Positions 1 to 9,810 are shown, numbered from the stretch's first letter. The stretch is 50,097 bases of DNA from Paludibacter sp. (GCA_031292575.1 JARLGX010000014.1:1-50097), one strand, 5' to 3'. Notes: generated by a model from the sequence alone, not told the origin. A program made the numbers and translations.

Positions 1-16
1 ACCCGTAGTGCATTTA
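1..16 (+). repeat. IS982 terminal inverted repeat, left
   Basis: ACCCGTAGTGCATTTA, the exact inverse of positions 966-981. It begins at base 1 of the window. Confidence 0.93.
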
Positions 17-889
17 GACCACAAGTGATTTTAGATTGTTGATATTTCTGTTTAATAATTTGTTTATCATTTGAATAACCGTTACAGCGGTGATTTTTGA
101 TAGTATTCTTGTTTTATATCCGTCAAAAGACTTAGCGTAGTTTCGACGAATCATAAATTGGTCACACAGTTGAGAAAAGAGCGTTTCAATACGTTTTCTG
201 GTTTTTCTCAGTAGATAAGGTTGTTTCTGATAATCATGTTGATTAACTCTCATTGGCACTTCAAGCTTTATTTGGCTTGAAGTAAACAAATCAAGTTGAT
301 AATCAGCACTTAAATAACCTTTATCACCAATCAAAACACAAGAAGACAAGTTGGTTTTTATGTTTTTCAAAAAATGAATATCATGTACAGCAGCTTGAGT
401 GAGTTCAAAATTGGTGAAAACACCGGTAGAACTACATACAGCATGTAATTTGTATCCATAAAAATGCAACTTTTGACTGGCGCAATACCCTTTGGAAGGA
501 CTTGTCAAAAAGTCTTCCTTGCAAATAGTAGTTCTTGAAGAACGGCTTAATTTACAGATTTCCAAAGGCATACTGTCAACGATAAAATAGTTTTCAGAAC
601 CAGTCAACTTTTCCGCTAACGCTTTGCGGATTCGCTCTTTTACAAAAAATAATCTTCGTCTTCGACGATTATAAACACTGCGTTCAATTTTTGAACTTAA
701 AGAACTTGGCAGAGTTCTAAACAATTGATATTCAGAATCAATACTTAGTGATTCTGCCGTTATATCTAAAGCGATTAATTCAATATCGCTTAAACGTGGA
801 CGACGAATTTGGTTCAAAAAGTTACTTTTTGTCTCAAATTGCTTTAATATCTCGAGAATTTTCTCGTACTTTGTTAGGAAGTTGTTCAT
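14..889 (-). CDS. IS982-family DDE transposase
   Basis: Cut-and-paste transposase that would bind the 16-bp ends and move the surrounding element. The 291-aa protein has a basic, helical N-terminal half (about residues 1-95, with an RRRRR run near 75-79) and an RNase H-like catalytic domain. The likely DDE triad is D105 (in IVDSMPLE), D189 (in LIGDKGY) and E235 (in RIETLFSQ). Length is normal for the family and no frameshift or stop is seen, so it is probably active. The stop codon lies just inside the left repeat, a compact arrangement typical of IS elements. The ATG start is about 77 bp inside the right end, leaving room for a promoter. The family call rests on the whole-protein pattern. 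Confidence 0.9.
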   Translation of the reverse strand: MNNFLTKYEKILEILKQFETKSNFLNQIRRPRLSDIELIALDITAESLSIDSEYQLFRTLPSSLSSKIERSVYNRRRRRLFFVKERIRKALAEKLTGSENYFIVDSMPLEICKLSRSSRTTICKEDFLTSPSKGYCASQKLHFYGYKLHAVCSSTGVFTNFELTQAAVHDIHFLKNIKTNLSSCVLIGDKGYLSADYQLDLFTSSQIKLEVPMRVNQHDYQKQPYLLRKTRKRIETLFSQLCDQFMIRRNYAKSFDGYKTRILSKITAVTVIQMINKLLNRNINNLKSLVV

Positions 890-965
890 GATATTTATGT
901 GATTGGTAGTTAGATAAATATACGGATTTTATCCGACATGAACAACTTTTTTTATTACTATTTTA

Positions 966-981
966 TAAATGCACTACGGGT
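966..981 (-). repeat. IS982 terminal inverted repeat, right
   Basis: Perfect inverse of positions 1-16. Reading inward from this end, 25 bases are identical to the end starting at 48056, well beyond the shared 16-bp repeat. Confidence 0.93.
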
Positions 982-1086
982 CAAATGTAGTATATGTTTG
1001 TTCTAATTCGCATTTTAATTCAGATATAATCCAAATTAATAAACATTTTGGGGCTTCGAACAATATGTACTTAATATAATAACAAT

Positions 1087-1119
1087 GAAAGCGTGTCGTT
1101 ATCACAACGTCACGCTTTC
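1087..1119. terminator. Hairpin terminator at 3' end of the PUL
   Basis: Stem GAAAGCGTG (1087-1095) pairs with CACGCTTTC (1111-1119). The loop can extend it with CGTT/AACG across one mismatch. A T-rich stretch follows on the plus strand and a weaker one on the minus strand. It lies 70 bp past the GH28 stop and would separate the PUL from the IS982 element. Confidence 0.65.
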
Positions 1120-1189
1120 TTTTACTTACAAACCTATAATCTAAACTATTATTAAAACCTTTTTTTTAGCGCTACAAATATTAATCAAT

Positions 1190-2833
1190 TTATTTCATTC
1201 CAATTATCTTTTGTTTGTTAATCGAAGCGGGTAAATTAATATTCTCAGATTTACCTGTAATTTTAACCACTTCGGTCAAGGCTTCAGGATAAATAAAGTC
1301 TTTTAAATCAAAATTTTTTACGTTTTGAAGTATCAGAGCGGCTCCTTCCTGAGGAATAATGTGAATATTTTTGAATTTAATTCCATCCGATTCACAAATT
1401 GTAGCTCCAATTTGTGAAGTTATGATTGCATTTTCAACATTAATATTAGAAATATTCATTTCGGGCAATCCATTGAAAAACATGGCTCGACGAGCATTGC
1501 GTGAAACAATATTCTTTACATAAATATTTTTGAACGAAGGTGTTTCTACGGTTACAGATGGAATCAGGCTTTCAGTTGGAGTCTGATCGCCATCATCTAA
1601 TGCTTCGGACGACGATTTTCCGCCATAATACAAATCGAATAGAAATGAGTCGGTTGCAATATCGAACATATAAATATCACTAATATAGATGTTTTCGACT
1701 ACACCGCCACGACCGCGGTTACTTTTGAAACGAAGCCCAACATCAGTGCCCAGAAACTGGCAATTTTTGACCGAGATATTCTTTACCCCTCCCGACATTT
1801 CGCTTCCAACAACAAATCCTCCGTGAGCTTTAAACACTTTACAATTATCAACAATTATGTTTTCAGCAGGACGTGCGCGTGTACGACCTTCGGCGTCTTT
1901 GCCCGATTTAATGCAAATGGCATCATCGCCCACATCAAAGCTGCTATTTACAATCAAAACATTTTTGCTTGACTCTACATCAATTCCATCTCCGTTTTGA
2001 GCATAACTTGGATTCCGAACCATTATATTATCAATTATAAGGTTAGTACACATCAGCGGATGTATATTCCAACTTGGTGAATTTTCGAACAAAACACCTT
2101 GTAAGAATACGTTTTTGCACTCAATAAAACTGATCATTACCGGACGGAGAAAATCTTTAATACTTTCCCAATCCAAATCTGTCATATTGCCACGTGGCAC
2201 ATTCATATCGCTCATCGATTCGCCTTTCAATGACCCTTTACTGGGAAACCAATATGTAGGATTTTTGAGAACGCCTCCTGAGTTCACTACACTTTTCCAA
2301 TACGATTCAGTAACTTTTGCTTTTTTTAGCGGACGCCAAGCTTCACCCGACCCGTTAATTGATCCTTCGCCGGTAATAGCTATATTTTCGGCATTCCGGG
2401 CCGAAATTGGCGACTGACACCGACGTGTTTCTAACCCTTCAAAAAAAGTATTCACCAACGGGTACAAATTAAAATCGGGCGAAAAAAGGATAAGTGCACC
2501 TTTGTTTAAATGCAAATTGATATTTGATTTTAACTCGATGGGTCCAGTGAACCAAACTCCCGCTGGAACAATTAATTTTCCTCCGCCTTTTGCTGATAGC
2601 GCATCAATTGCCTTTTTGAAAGCGTCAGTATTTAGCGTATAACCATCACCCAAACCCCCAAAATCGGTAACTGAGATACTGTTATCTTTAAATACCGGTG
2701 CTTCTATTTTCTGCATCGGAAAAGGAAGATCTTTGTAAAGGTAATTATAATTGTCTTTGGCATTAATTTGAGCAGAAATTAAAACTAAAACCAAAACTCC
2801 TATTAATTTAATTGTTTTTTTTGACAGATACAT
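1190..2833 (-). CDS. Glycoside hydrolase family 28 (polygalacturonase-type)
   Basis: Secreted enzyme expected to hydrolyse galacturonosidic bonds in pectin, on the backbone or on oligosaccharides. The 547-aa protein has an N-terminal signal sequence (about residues 1-25), a pectate-lyase-type beta-helix entry motif (VTDFGGLGDG, 55-64) and all the GH28 landmarks: NGDGID (280-285), VGDDAICIK (301-309, paired Asp 303/304), AHGG (336-339, His337) and RFK (368-370). The inverting mechanism with three aspartates is known for the family. It is the last gene of a minus-strand locus SusC-SusD-lipoprotein-GH28. The gap to the upstream gene is 121 bp and holds a strong hairpin. Whether it acts on homogalacturonan or rhamnogalacturonan cannot be told from sequence. 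Confidence 0.9.
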   Translation of the reverse strand: MYLSKKTIKLIGVLVLVLISAQINAKDNYNYLYKDLPFPMQKIEAPVFKDNSISVTDFGGLGDGYTLNTDAFKKAIDALSAKGGGKLIVPAGVWFTGPIELKSNINLHLNKGALILFSPDFNLYPLVNTFFEGLETRRCQSPISARNAENIAITGEGSINGSGEAWRPLKKAKVTESYWKSVVNSGGVLKNPTYWFPSKGSLKGESMSDMNVPRGNMTDLDWESIKDFLRPVMISFIECKNVFLQGVLFENSPSWNIHPLMCTNLIIDNIMVRNPSYAQNGDGIDVESSKNVLIVNSSFDVGDDAICIKSGKDAEGRTRARPAENIIVDNCKVFKAHGGFVVGSEMSGGVKNISVKNCQFLGTDVGLRFKSNRGRGGVVENIYISDIYMFDIATDSFLFDLYYGGKSSSEALDDGDQTPTESLIPSVTVETPSFKNIYVKNIVSRNARRAMFFNGLPEMNISNINVENAIITSQIGATICESDGIKFKNIHIIPQEGAALILQNVKNFDLKDFIYPEALTEVVKITGKSENINLPASINKQKIIGMK

Positions 2834-2897
2834 TTTTTAAACACTTGTTTTTGATGAATTAAAACACAAACAACACATTGAGAATTTTCAAATAGAA

Positions 2898-2940
2898 TTT
2901 TATAGACATTCACTTGTACTTAAGGCAAATGTCTATAAAA
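2898..2940 (-). other. Intercistronic hairpin inside the PUL
   Basis: Perfect 13-bp inverted repeat: TTTTATAGACATT (2898-2910) and its complement (2928-2940), with a 17-nt loop. It sits between the stop of the surface lipoprotein gene (2955) and the GH28 start (2833). A moderate T-rich run follows on the minus strand. It could be a partial terminator or an mRNA-stabilising 3' end that lowers GH28 expression relative to the binding proteins. Confidence 0.6.
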
Positions 2941-2954
2941 CTCCAACTTATTTA

Positions 2955-4598
2955 TTACCAACGCAAATCGCCGGCTACACCTTTTCCTTTAAAGGAAGTA
3001 TCTAACAGTGAAAAGTCTCCTGTTGTCGGATTATTCCATAAAGCGGTAGATTTCCCTGAATAAGATGTCATATAAGATTTTATTGATGAACTTAAAACTA
3101 ATGGAATCGCATCATCCACGTAATCGGAAGTATAATAACTACCTGTGATTGATACAGGAGTACCGGCTACATATCGCAGACCGTTGGCTCCCAATGCACC
3201 ACCGGTGGCACCAAAAACACAATTTTTAATTGTAACTCCTCCGGTTCCATTGAATGTAGCAGTGTTTAAGTCCATTAAATATCTGGCTGAACCTCCGTCT
3301 TGCATACCTTGGTTGATTGTACAGTTGGTTACATTTATAGAACTAAGAGTTTGACCTGTCCGTAAAATCAATGAGCCTTTAAAGTTATAGACAGTACAAT
3401 TTGAAAAAATAATATTATTAAATAAATCGGCTGAATTACTATTTACAACAGCATATGTACTTGCAAAACCAATATCATTTATTACACATCCATTAAACTT
3501 CAAAGTGTCTACTACTTGATTTTTATTCCCTTGTGCACGCATTGGAGTATTGCCGTAATTATGCATATTGCAATTGGTAAACGACAAAGATTTTACATTT
3601 GTCAATGTGTTATTGTTAAACAAGTAACCGATTTTAACCGCTGCGGTATTGTTATCGCAATAACCTGTAAAGTCGATATTTTCGAATTTCACATAATTCA
3701 TGGAGGAACCATCCACAAACCCTAATGCACTTGCTGTACTTGTAGCTCCACTTGACATACATATTACAGGACGGTTTGATGTGGACAAGCCTCTTATTTT
3801 TACGTCTTTTGCCAAACGATATGTAGCAGTTCCCAACGAGAATACAGCTCCGGGAGCTAAAATAATCACCTGACCTGCAGTCGCATTTGTAATAGCTGTT
3901 GGTAAATTATCTCCAGCATTTAATATGACATCACCTTCAATAAGCCCGGAGGTAGTTCCTCTTAAAATTTTATTGTTGTAAATTTTAATCGTCCAATTGG
4001 AATTAGGCAGGGAACTAACAAGTTTTTCGCCAGCAGCAGCTTCGGTACTTGAAATCGCTACTGAATCTTTTGTGCTGCCATCGGCAGATAAAAGGATTAA
4101 ATGAGTAGCATTAGCCGCAGGCGTCCATTTTATATCCAATGTATTCACAGCGGTCATATAAGCACTATAAATACTTCCTGTATTATTACCTGTCCCATAT
4201 CCTAAGAAAATATTTTCAGCCGGAGTTTTAAATGAAAGCGTTGCATTAAATTTTGAATTTTTAGTTGTATCGCTTGCATTTGCCCTTATTCTTGCATAAA
4301 ATGTTGTTTGTCCGGCAAATTCGTGTACAACCGAAAGACCTGAAAGTGTAGAGTCAATTATAGGATTTGTAAAATTCACACTATCTGTACTAACTTGTAA
4401 AGTGTATGATTTTGCGCTATCTACAGCAGCCCATGAAATAGTGGCTATTGTTTTATATAACGAGGCATTGAAATTAACCGGCCTGAATAAATATGGCATA
4501 GTTAAATTGTCAAGTTCATTATTGCACGATGTAAATGCACCAAAAGCGCAAATGACTGCAATGAATGCCATGAGCGATATGTTTTTTATTTTTTTCAT
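2955..4598 (-). CDS. PUL surface lipoprotein, Fn3-like plus beta-helix (DUF4957/DUF5123 type)
   Basis: Probable cell-surface glycan-binding lipoprotein of the pectin locus. The 547-aa protein starts with a lipoprotein signal whose lipobox ends in FTSCNN (Cys about residue 25). A fibronectin-III-like segment follows (about 40-125; SAKSYTLQVSTDS resembles Fn3 strands), then a second such segment (about 140-225). The C-terminal half (about 228-540) is rich in N-, G- and T-containing strand repeats of the right-handed beta-helix kind (ILAPGAVFSL, VKFENIDFTG, LSFTNCNMHN). This architecture matches DUF4957/DUF5123 proteins encoded beside SusCD pairs in pectin loci. I see no clear lyase catalytic residues, so binding is more likely than catalysis, though a weak lyase is possible. 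Confidence 0.72.
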   Translation of the reverse strand: MKKIKNISLMAFIAVICAFGAFTSCNNELDNLTMPYLFRPVNFNASLYKTIATISWAAVDSAKSYTLQVSTDSVNFTNPIIDSTLSGLSVVHEFAGQTTFYARIRANASDTTKNSKFNATLSFKTPAENIFLGYGTGNNTGSIYSAYMTAVNTLDIKWTPAANATHLILLSADGSTKDSVAISSTEAAAGEKLVSSLPNSNWTIKIYNNKILRGTTSGLIEGDVILNAGDNLPTAITNATAGQVIILAPGAVFSLGTATYRLAKDVKIRGLSTSNRPVICMSSGATSTASALGFVDGSSMNYVKFENIDFTGYCDNNTAAVKIGYLFNNNTLTNVKSLSFTNCNMHNYGNTPMRAQGNKNQVVDTLKFNGCVINDIGFASTYAVVNSNSADLFNNIIFSNCTVYNFKGSLILRTGQTLSSINVTNCTINQGMQDGGSARYLMDLNTATFNGTGGVTIKNCVFGATGGALGANGLRYVAGTPVSITGSYYTSDYVDDAIPLVLSSSIKSYMTSYSGKSTALWNNPTTGDFSLLDTSFKGKGVAGDLRW

Positions 4599-4628
4599 TT
4601 TTCAGAATTTTAATAGTTAATTGATTGC

Positions 4629-4658
4629 TGGATAATGCATCTTCTTATGCACTATCCA
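4629..4658 (-). other. Intercistronic hairpin between susD and lipoprotein gene
   Basis: TGGATAATGCAT (4629-4640) faces ATGCACTATCCA (4647-4658). This gives a 12-bp stem with one G-U pair in the transcript and a 6-nt loop. It lies in the 70-bp gap after the SusD stop, a second processing or attenuation point in the PUL transcript. Confidence 0.55.
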
Positions 4659-4668
4659 ACATTTCTAT

Positions 4669-6525
4669 TTAATTACCATAACCATAATCATTTGACAACA
4701 ACCCGTTGCTTACACTGATTATCTGATGCATAATCGGTAATAACTGGTGTGTATCAGGATTATTGAAATACAGATTAGTTATAAAACCTTCGCTTAACAT
4801 AAGGCTTGTTCCTGATAATCCCTGAGTCCAGACTTTTGGAGTCCAACCACCGGTTGGATCAGTAACTGTTTTATTGTCATTTTCGCCGCGTTGCAGACCA
4901 TAAATAGTTAATACACGTTCCCCAGTAGTTGGTGCTGACGTTGGGGTTGACCATTTGTAATAAATCGTTGAAGGAACATTAGCATAATTACCTGTACCGT
5001 CACGAAGAGCTCTCAAGTTATTTTCGGCTTGATCGATTGCTGATTTAAGCATTCCCCAACGTTCCAAATCGTATTTGCGGATATTTTCTCCACAAAATTC
5101 AAATGCTCTTTCTTGTTGTAAATTTGCTAATGTCAGTGGTATATCATATGGAGATGTTGCATTTATAGGTTGTCCAAACGCTCGGCGACGAACCATATTA
5201 AAGTAATTCTGACCTTCAGTACCGCCTAAAAATAAATCGGATTCGGCAAACATTAAAAGTACATCTGCGTAACGCAAAATAATTGGAGAAACACCGTCGT
5301 CAGTTCCTGTAATTGGTGTTTTTACCCATTCTGCCCTCCATTTTGCAATATTAAACCCTACAATTCCTGCATTTACATTTTGTTCCATAACACCCAAAAC
5401 CGAATTTTTTTGAACTTTATACGGAACGACGGTTACATCACGACGAGTATCGTTTACATCATAGTCATAATAAAAACTTGGCATAACCTGAAATTGACCT
5501 CCAATTGTAACCGTATTATTTTTCCCATCAGGATCCCGAGGCAACCCTAAATTGTAAACCATACGACCACGTGTTCCCATTTTGTAAGGTAATTGCCAAA
5601 TTGTTTCGCCACCCGGAGTCTGATTGTCCTGGCATTGTTGATAAAATATATCCTGAAAACTGGAATCAAGTGTATAAAGCCCATCATTGATAATACCTCT
5701 ACAGGCTTCACGCGCAATGGTATAAAGTTCGGTTTGACGTGCAGGTGTAGCTGTAATTACGATTTGAGCATCACTTGTTCCTAAAGGACGCATAGAATAA
5801 CCGGCTGCCGACAAACAAATACGAGCCAATAAACCTCTTGCGGCATCTTTGCTCACAAGTGTGGTCATATTAGTCAGTGGCTTGTTTGCACTATAAAGCA
5901 AAGCAGTTGCTTCTTGTAAATCGCCAATAATATGATTGTAAATTGTATCACGGTTTGTTTTGGGGATATAAATTGTCGCAGCAGTCATTGGATCGAACCA
6001 AGCTGGTACGTCACCCCACCATTTAATTAAATCGTAATAAAAATAAGCCCGCATTGTTAATGCCACACCCAAGTAATGTCCCATGTCATTTCCGGCTTCG
6101 GGCTTTCCATATTTACGAATTCCGGCAATGGCTAAGTTTGACCGTTCAATACCTTGATAAATACGATTCCATGGATTATCAGATCCACTGTTGCTATATC
6201 CATCACCAACTGAGGAGTTGGCATTGTAAAGAGAGAAATAATCATCTGATTTTATTGAACTTAATACAGTTCCAGAAGTCCATCCCGGGCGGTATTCTGT
6301 GTCGGTATTTGTTCCCATTTGCAACCAAAGACGGTTACGATACGAATTGTTTTGTCCGATAATGTCAAAAATAGCCGAAATGGCTTCTTTTGTTGAATCG
6401 GGATTATTAAAAACCTGGTCATCGCTTAACAAGGATTTACTCGAAACAACCAACATGTCGTTGCAAGAAAAAAGAGAGAACAGGATGACTCCAAGTATTA
6501 TTTTAAATATATTCATTTTTTTCAT
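4669..6525 (-). CDS. susD-like: SusD/RagB-type outer-membrane glycan-binding lipoprotein
   Basis: Lid-like partner of the neighbouring SusC channel. It binds oligosaccharide at the cell surface and delivers it to the TonB-dependent pore. The 618-aa protein has a lipoprotein signal with lipobox LFSCND (Cys about residue 21). A SusD-like N-terminal region follows (SDDQVFNNPDSTKEAI, early residues), then TPR-like helices (LGVALTMRAYFYYDLIKWWGDVP is the classic SusD helix motif). The C-terminal RagB domain carries RYADVLLMFAE and LQQERAFEFCGENIRKYDLERW. The gene starts 12 bp after the susC stop, so the two are almost certainly co-transcribed. The presumed ligand is a pectic oligosaccharide, judging only from the GH28 neighbour. 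Confidence 0.93.
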   Translation of the reverse strand: MKKMNIFKIILGVILFSLFSCNDMLVVSSKSLLSDDQVFNNPDSTKEAISAIFDIIGQNNSYRNRLWLQMGTNTDTEYRPGWTSGTVLSSIKSDDYFSLYNANSSVGDGYSNSGSDNPWNRIYQGIERSNLAIAGIRKYGKPEAGNDMGHYLGVALTMRAYFYYDLIKWWGDVPAWFDPMTAATIYIPKTNRDTIYNHIIGDLQEATALLYSANKPLTNMTTLVSKDAARGLLARICLSAAGYSMRPLGTSDAQIVITATPARQTELYTIAREACRGIINDGLYTLDSSFQDIFYQQCQDNQTPGGETIWQLPYKMGTRGRMVYNLGLPRDPDGKNNTVTIGGQFQVMPSFYYDYDVNDTRRDVTVVPYKVQKNSVLGVMEQNVNAGIVGFNIAKWRAEWVKTPITGTDDGVSPIILRYADVLLMFAESDLFLGGTEGQNYFNMVRRRAFGQPINATSPYDIPLTLANLQQERAFEFCGENIRKYDLERWGMLKSAIDQAENNLRALRDGTGNYANVPSTIYYKWSTPTSAPTTGERVLTIYGLQRGENDNKTVTDPTGGWTPKVWTQGLSGTSLMLSEGFITNLYFNNPDTHQLLPIMHQIISVSNGLLSNDYGYGN

Positions 6526-6537
6526 TATAGTATGATT

Positions 6538-9500
6538 TTAGAAGGTTACATTTAATCCAACATTGTATGATCGGCTCTTAGGATAAGCGGAATAATCAAC
6601 ACCTGGGGTTGCTGGTGTAGACCTACGTGTATCCACTTCGGGGTCATAACCGGTATATTTTGTTAAGATAAACAAATTATAACCAGACGCATACACTCTT
6701 AACTTTTGGATGTAGAACTTGGTAGTCAGCCTTTTTGGTAAGGTGTAGCCAACTGTCAGATTATTCAAACGTAAGAATGATCCATCTTCAATAGACCAGG
6801 ATGTTGTAGCGTACTGACCGGTAGGCGAAGCCCACATGGTTGCATTTGCATTCATTGCCGTTAATGTGTTGGCATCCGTAATTCTGTTTCCGGTTGTCCA
6901 ATCAATCTGTGTATAAGAATTAGCTGTACTTGACAAGGTATTTCTATATTTGTAATACTCAGACGTTAACTCTATTTTATTCGCATTATAAATATTGTTT
7001 CCATATACCCAGTTGAAATTTACAGAAGCATCGAACGCTTTATAATTTCCGGTAAAAGAAAATCCTCCAAAGTGTTTAGGATTTGTGTTCCCTATAACCT
7101 TTTTATCATTCAGGGTTATTACGCCATCACCATCAATGTCTTTCAACTTCATGGCTCCGGGACCCCAGCTGACACCGTCGAGACTGCTATTGTCAACAAA
7201 TACATTTCCTTTTGAATCTGAATATGTTTTTGAGGTTGCATTGTAGTTTGAATATTTAGAGGCATTCATTACCCATTTTGACCCAGTCCAGGTAAAATCG
7301 CTGGCACTATACATTCCATCACTCACATAGCCATAAATTAAACCAACCGGTTGTCCGGGAGTAACTACATAACTATTGGAAGCAGAAGTGTAGCTTGTCC
7401 ATGCTTCATTGAAAGTATAACTTGTCAAATTCCCTAATTTCAACACTTTATTATTATTTGTACTAATGTTGAATGCAAAGTTCAAATTAAAATCTTTTGT
7501 TTGAACTAATGCGGCATTTAAAGTCAATTCTGCTCCGATATTGGATGTTGAAGCTACATTTTCCCAAATAGAGGAATATGGTCCGCTTATACTCATATTG
7601 AGCAATGCGTTATATGTAGTGTTTGAATAAACTTCAATCGAACCATTCAGCCTGTTATTGAAAAATCCGAAATCGAGCCCACCATTTCTGGTTACAGTTG
7701 TTTCCCACTTTAAATCGGGATTAGCCATTACTGTACCATCAGAAAAAATTGTTGAAGTCATTGATGTGGGGATATAAGGAGAATAGGAAGAACTATAATT
7801 CCTCACGAACATTGAAGACGGGATATTATCATTTCCGGCTTCTCCATAACCTACACGTAGCTTTAAATTTGATAACCATTCCTGAGCATCTTTCATAAAA
7901 GGTTCTTCAGAGATTCTCCATCCTGCAGAAATAGAAGGGAAAATACCCCAGGGATTTTTCTGGAATCTGCTTGATCCATCAGCTCTCACCGATGCTGCTA
8001 TTAAATAGCGGTCTTTTATATCATAATTTATTCGTCCAAAATACGAGAATTTTCTGTAATCCGGATTATAGAAATGCTTATTTGCCACTGTAGTTCCGGC
8101 ACCGAGGTTACTCCAAACATCAGCCGACATATAAGTTACCGGAAAAGCTTCTACATCCTGAAAAATATAGTCGGATGAATTTATATAGTTTTCTTCACCT
8201 AATACAACGTTTATATTCTGACCAGGGAAAAAATTGTCTTTCTTGTAAGTAAGAAGGTTGGTATTTTGGAGAGTGGAAGTATTCGTATTTGTAATAAGGG
8301 TTGCAGGAGCTTGTGTATTATTCAATTTCATGGCACCTCCCTGCAAAACATAATACGAGGTCAATCCGTAAAATCGTTTATTATTGTTTGTTACATCAGT
8401 AAGTCCAACGGTGGAATGAAACGACCAATCTCTTAAAAAATTAATCGTAATACCTGCATTCCCATTAAAGTCATTAGTCTGCTGATACCTGTTATTGTCA
8501 GCAGTTGTAACTAAAGGAGAATAAAGACTTGAAGTTGCATCAGCATCATCGCTTTGAGATACCAGATTTTTCAATGGTATAGGAGTATAAACTACTGCAC
8601 TTTTAACACGTGAATCGGAGGTTGATTTTTCAGTTCCAGTTTGATCGTTTGCTCCCGAACCGTTAATAGTTGTACCTGCATAACGTCCCTGTACATCAAT
8701 GATAAGCCATTTCAACGGAGTATAATTTAATTTCAAGCTGACATTGTCACGTTTGTAATTAGACATATACATAACTGCTTTATTATTTATATGATTGTAT
8801 GTGGCATTATACTTAAATTTGGTGTCACCTCCACCAAGTGTTACAGTGTGATTTTGGGTAACACCCGTATTCCCGAAGGTTTTATTTTGCCAGTTTGTAC
8901 CATTTGTATATTTGTACAAATTAATGTCATTATAACTCCCAAAATAATTTTCATATTCGCTTGCGACCTTACCATCCCATACAGCTCTTTCGTATTGCTT
9001 TTGTGCAAATTGATACGGCGATAAGACATCCAACAATTTTGGGACTTCACTTACGCCCACAAAACCATTGTACGATACTGATAACTTACCTGCCTGAGCT
9101 GTTTTAGTGGTAACGATAATTACACCATTGGCACCGCGGGAGCCATAAATTGCAGTTGAAGATGCATCTTTCAGCACATCAATGGATTGAATTTCGGAAG
9201 GAGCAATATCCTTAATATCGTCTTTAGTAAAACCATCTACAATATAAAGTGGTGTACTACTTTGAGTAATAGAACCTCCACCACGTACACGGATTTTAAT
9301 TTCGGCATCCGGCGAACCATCGGTAGTAGTTACCTGCACACCCGGAAGTTTTCCTGTAATGGCTTCGGCGGCACTTGCTACCGGAATATCTCTCAATTGT
9401 TTTTCACTAACTGAAGATACCGAACCGGTTAAATCTTTTTTCATTTGAGTGCCATAACCTATTACAACTACTTCATCCAACGATTTGTCGGTAGCTTTAA

Positions 9501-9810
9501 GTGTAACATTGATTACGCTTCCTTTAATTTGCTGCTCTTGTGTTTCCATACCAATGTATGACACTACTAACACTTTTCCTTCGGAAGGTACATTTAAACT
9601 AAACTTACCATCAATATCTGTAATTGTGGCTGCTTTTGTCCCCTTTACAATTACTGATGCGCCAATAATTGTTTCGCCCGATGCATCTTTCACTACTCCT
9701 GTGACCGTTTTGACCTGAGCACTTACTGTGCTAAATGCAAAAACTGCTACAAGAATTGCAAGCATCCAACGATTGAAAAATAGCTTTTTTTGAAATTTTG
9801 CTTCTTTCAT
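6538..9810 (-). CDS. susC-like: SusC/RagA-type TonB-dependent receptor
   Basis: Outer-membrane TonB-dependent importer for oligosaccharides. The 1090-aa protein has a signal peptide (cleavage near AFSTVSAQ, about residue 32). A carboxypeptidase-regulatory-like domain follows (VKTVTGVVKDASGETIIGASV onward, about 33-112), then a TonB box region (SLDEVVVIGYG) and a plug domain (GKLPGVQVTT, PLYIVDGF, the SusC signature DVLKDASSTAIYGSRGANGVIIVTTK). The C-terminal beta-barrel ends in the usual aromatic residue (VGLNVTF). No STN domain is present, so it is not expected to signal to an anti-sigma factor. First gene of the locus; no hybrid two-component regulator, AraC or sigma/FecR gene lies beside it. 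Confidence 0.95.
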   Translation of the reverse strand: MKEAKFQKKLFFNRWMLAILVAVFAFSTVSAQVKTVTGVVKDASGETIIGASVIVKGTKAATITDIDGKFSLNVPSEGKVLVVSYIGMETQEQQIKGSVINVTLKATDKSLDEVVVIGYGTQMKKDLTGSVSSVSEKQLRDIPVASAAEAITGKLPGVQVTTTDGSPDAEIKIRVRGGGSITQSSTPLYIVDGFTKDDIKDIAPSEIQSIDVLKDASSTAIYGSRGANGVIIVTTKTAQAGKLSVSYNGFVGVSEVPKLLDVLSPYQFAQKQYERAVWDGKVASEYENYFGSYNDINLYKYTNGTNWQNKTFGNTGVTQNHTVTLGGGDTKFKYNATYNHINNKAVMYMSNYKRDNVSLKLNYTPLKWLIIDVQGRYAGTTINGSGANDQTGTEKSTSDSRVKSAVVYTPIPLKNLVSQSDDADATSSLYSPLVTTADNNRYQQTNDFNGNAGITINFLRDWSFHSTVGLTDVTNNNKRFYGLTSYYVLQGGAMKLNNTQAPATLITNTNTSTLQNTNLLTYKKDNFFPGQNINVVLGEENYINSSDYIFQDVEAFPVTYMSADVWSNLGAGTTVANKHFYNPDYRKFSYFGRINYDIKDRYLIAASVRADGSSRFQKNPWGIFPSISAGWRISEEPFMKDAQEWLSNLKLRVGYGEAGNDNIPSSMFVRNYSSSYSPYIPTSMTSTIFSDGTVMANPDLKWETTVTRNGGLDFGFFNNRLNGSIEVYSNTTYNALLNMSISGPYSSIWENVASTSNIGAELTLNAALVQTKDFNLNFAFNISTNNNKVLKLGNLTSYTFNEAWTSYTSASNSYVVTPGQPVGLIYGYVSDGMYSASDFTWTGSKWVMNASKYSNYNATSKTYSDSKGNVFVDNSSLDGVSWGPGAMKLKDIDGDGVITLNDKKVIGNTNPKHFGGFSFTGNYKAFDASVNFNWVYGNNIYNANKIELTSEYYKYRNTLSSTANSYTQIDWTTGNRITDANTLTAMNANATMWASPTGQYATTSWSIEDGSFLRLNNLTVGYTLPKRLTTKFYIQKLRVYASGYNLFILTKYTGYDPEVDTRRSTPATPGVDYSAYPKSRSYNVGLNVTF

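Larger units (their letters stand above)
1..981 (-). mobile_element. IS982-family insertion sequence, complete
   Basis: A 981-bp element bounded by perfect 16-bp inverted repeats (positions 1-16 and 966-981, outer sequence ACCCGTAGTGCATTTA). It encloses one DDE transposase gene on the minus strand. Length, one-gene layout and repeat-bounded ends fit the IS982 family. The left flank is outside the window, so the target duplication cannot be checked. The same end sequence recurs at 48056 and 49888, around an unrelated recombinase gene, so this transposase could act on that element in trans (inference). Confidence 0.9.
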
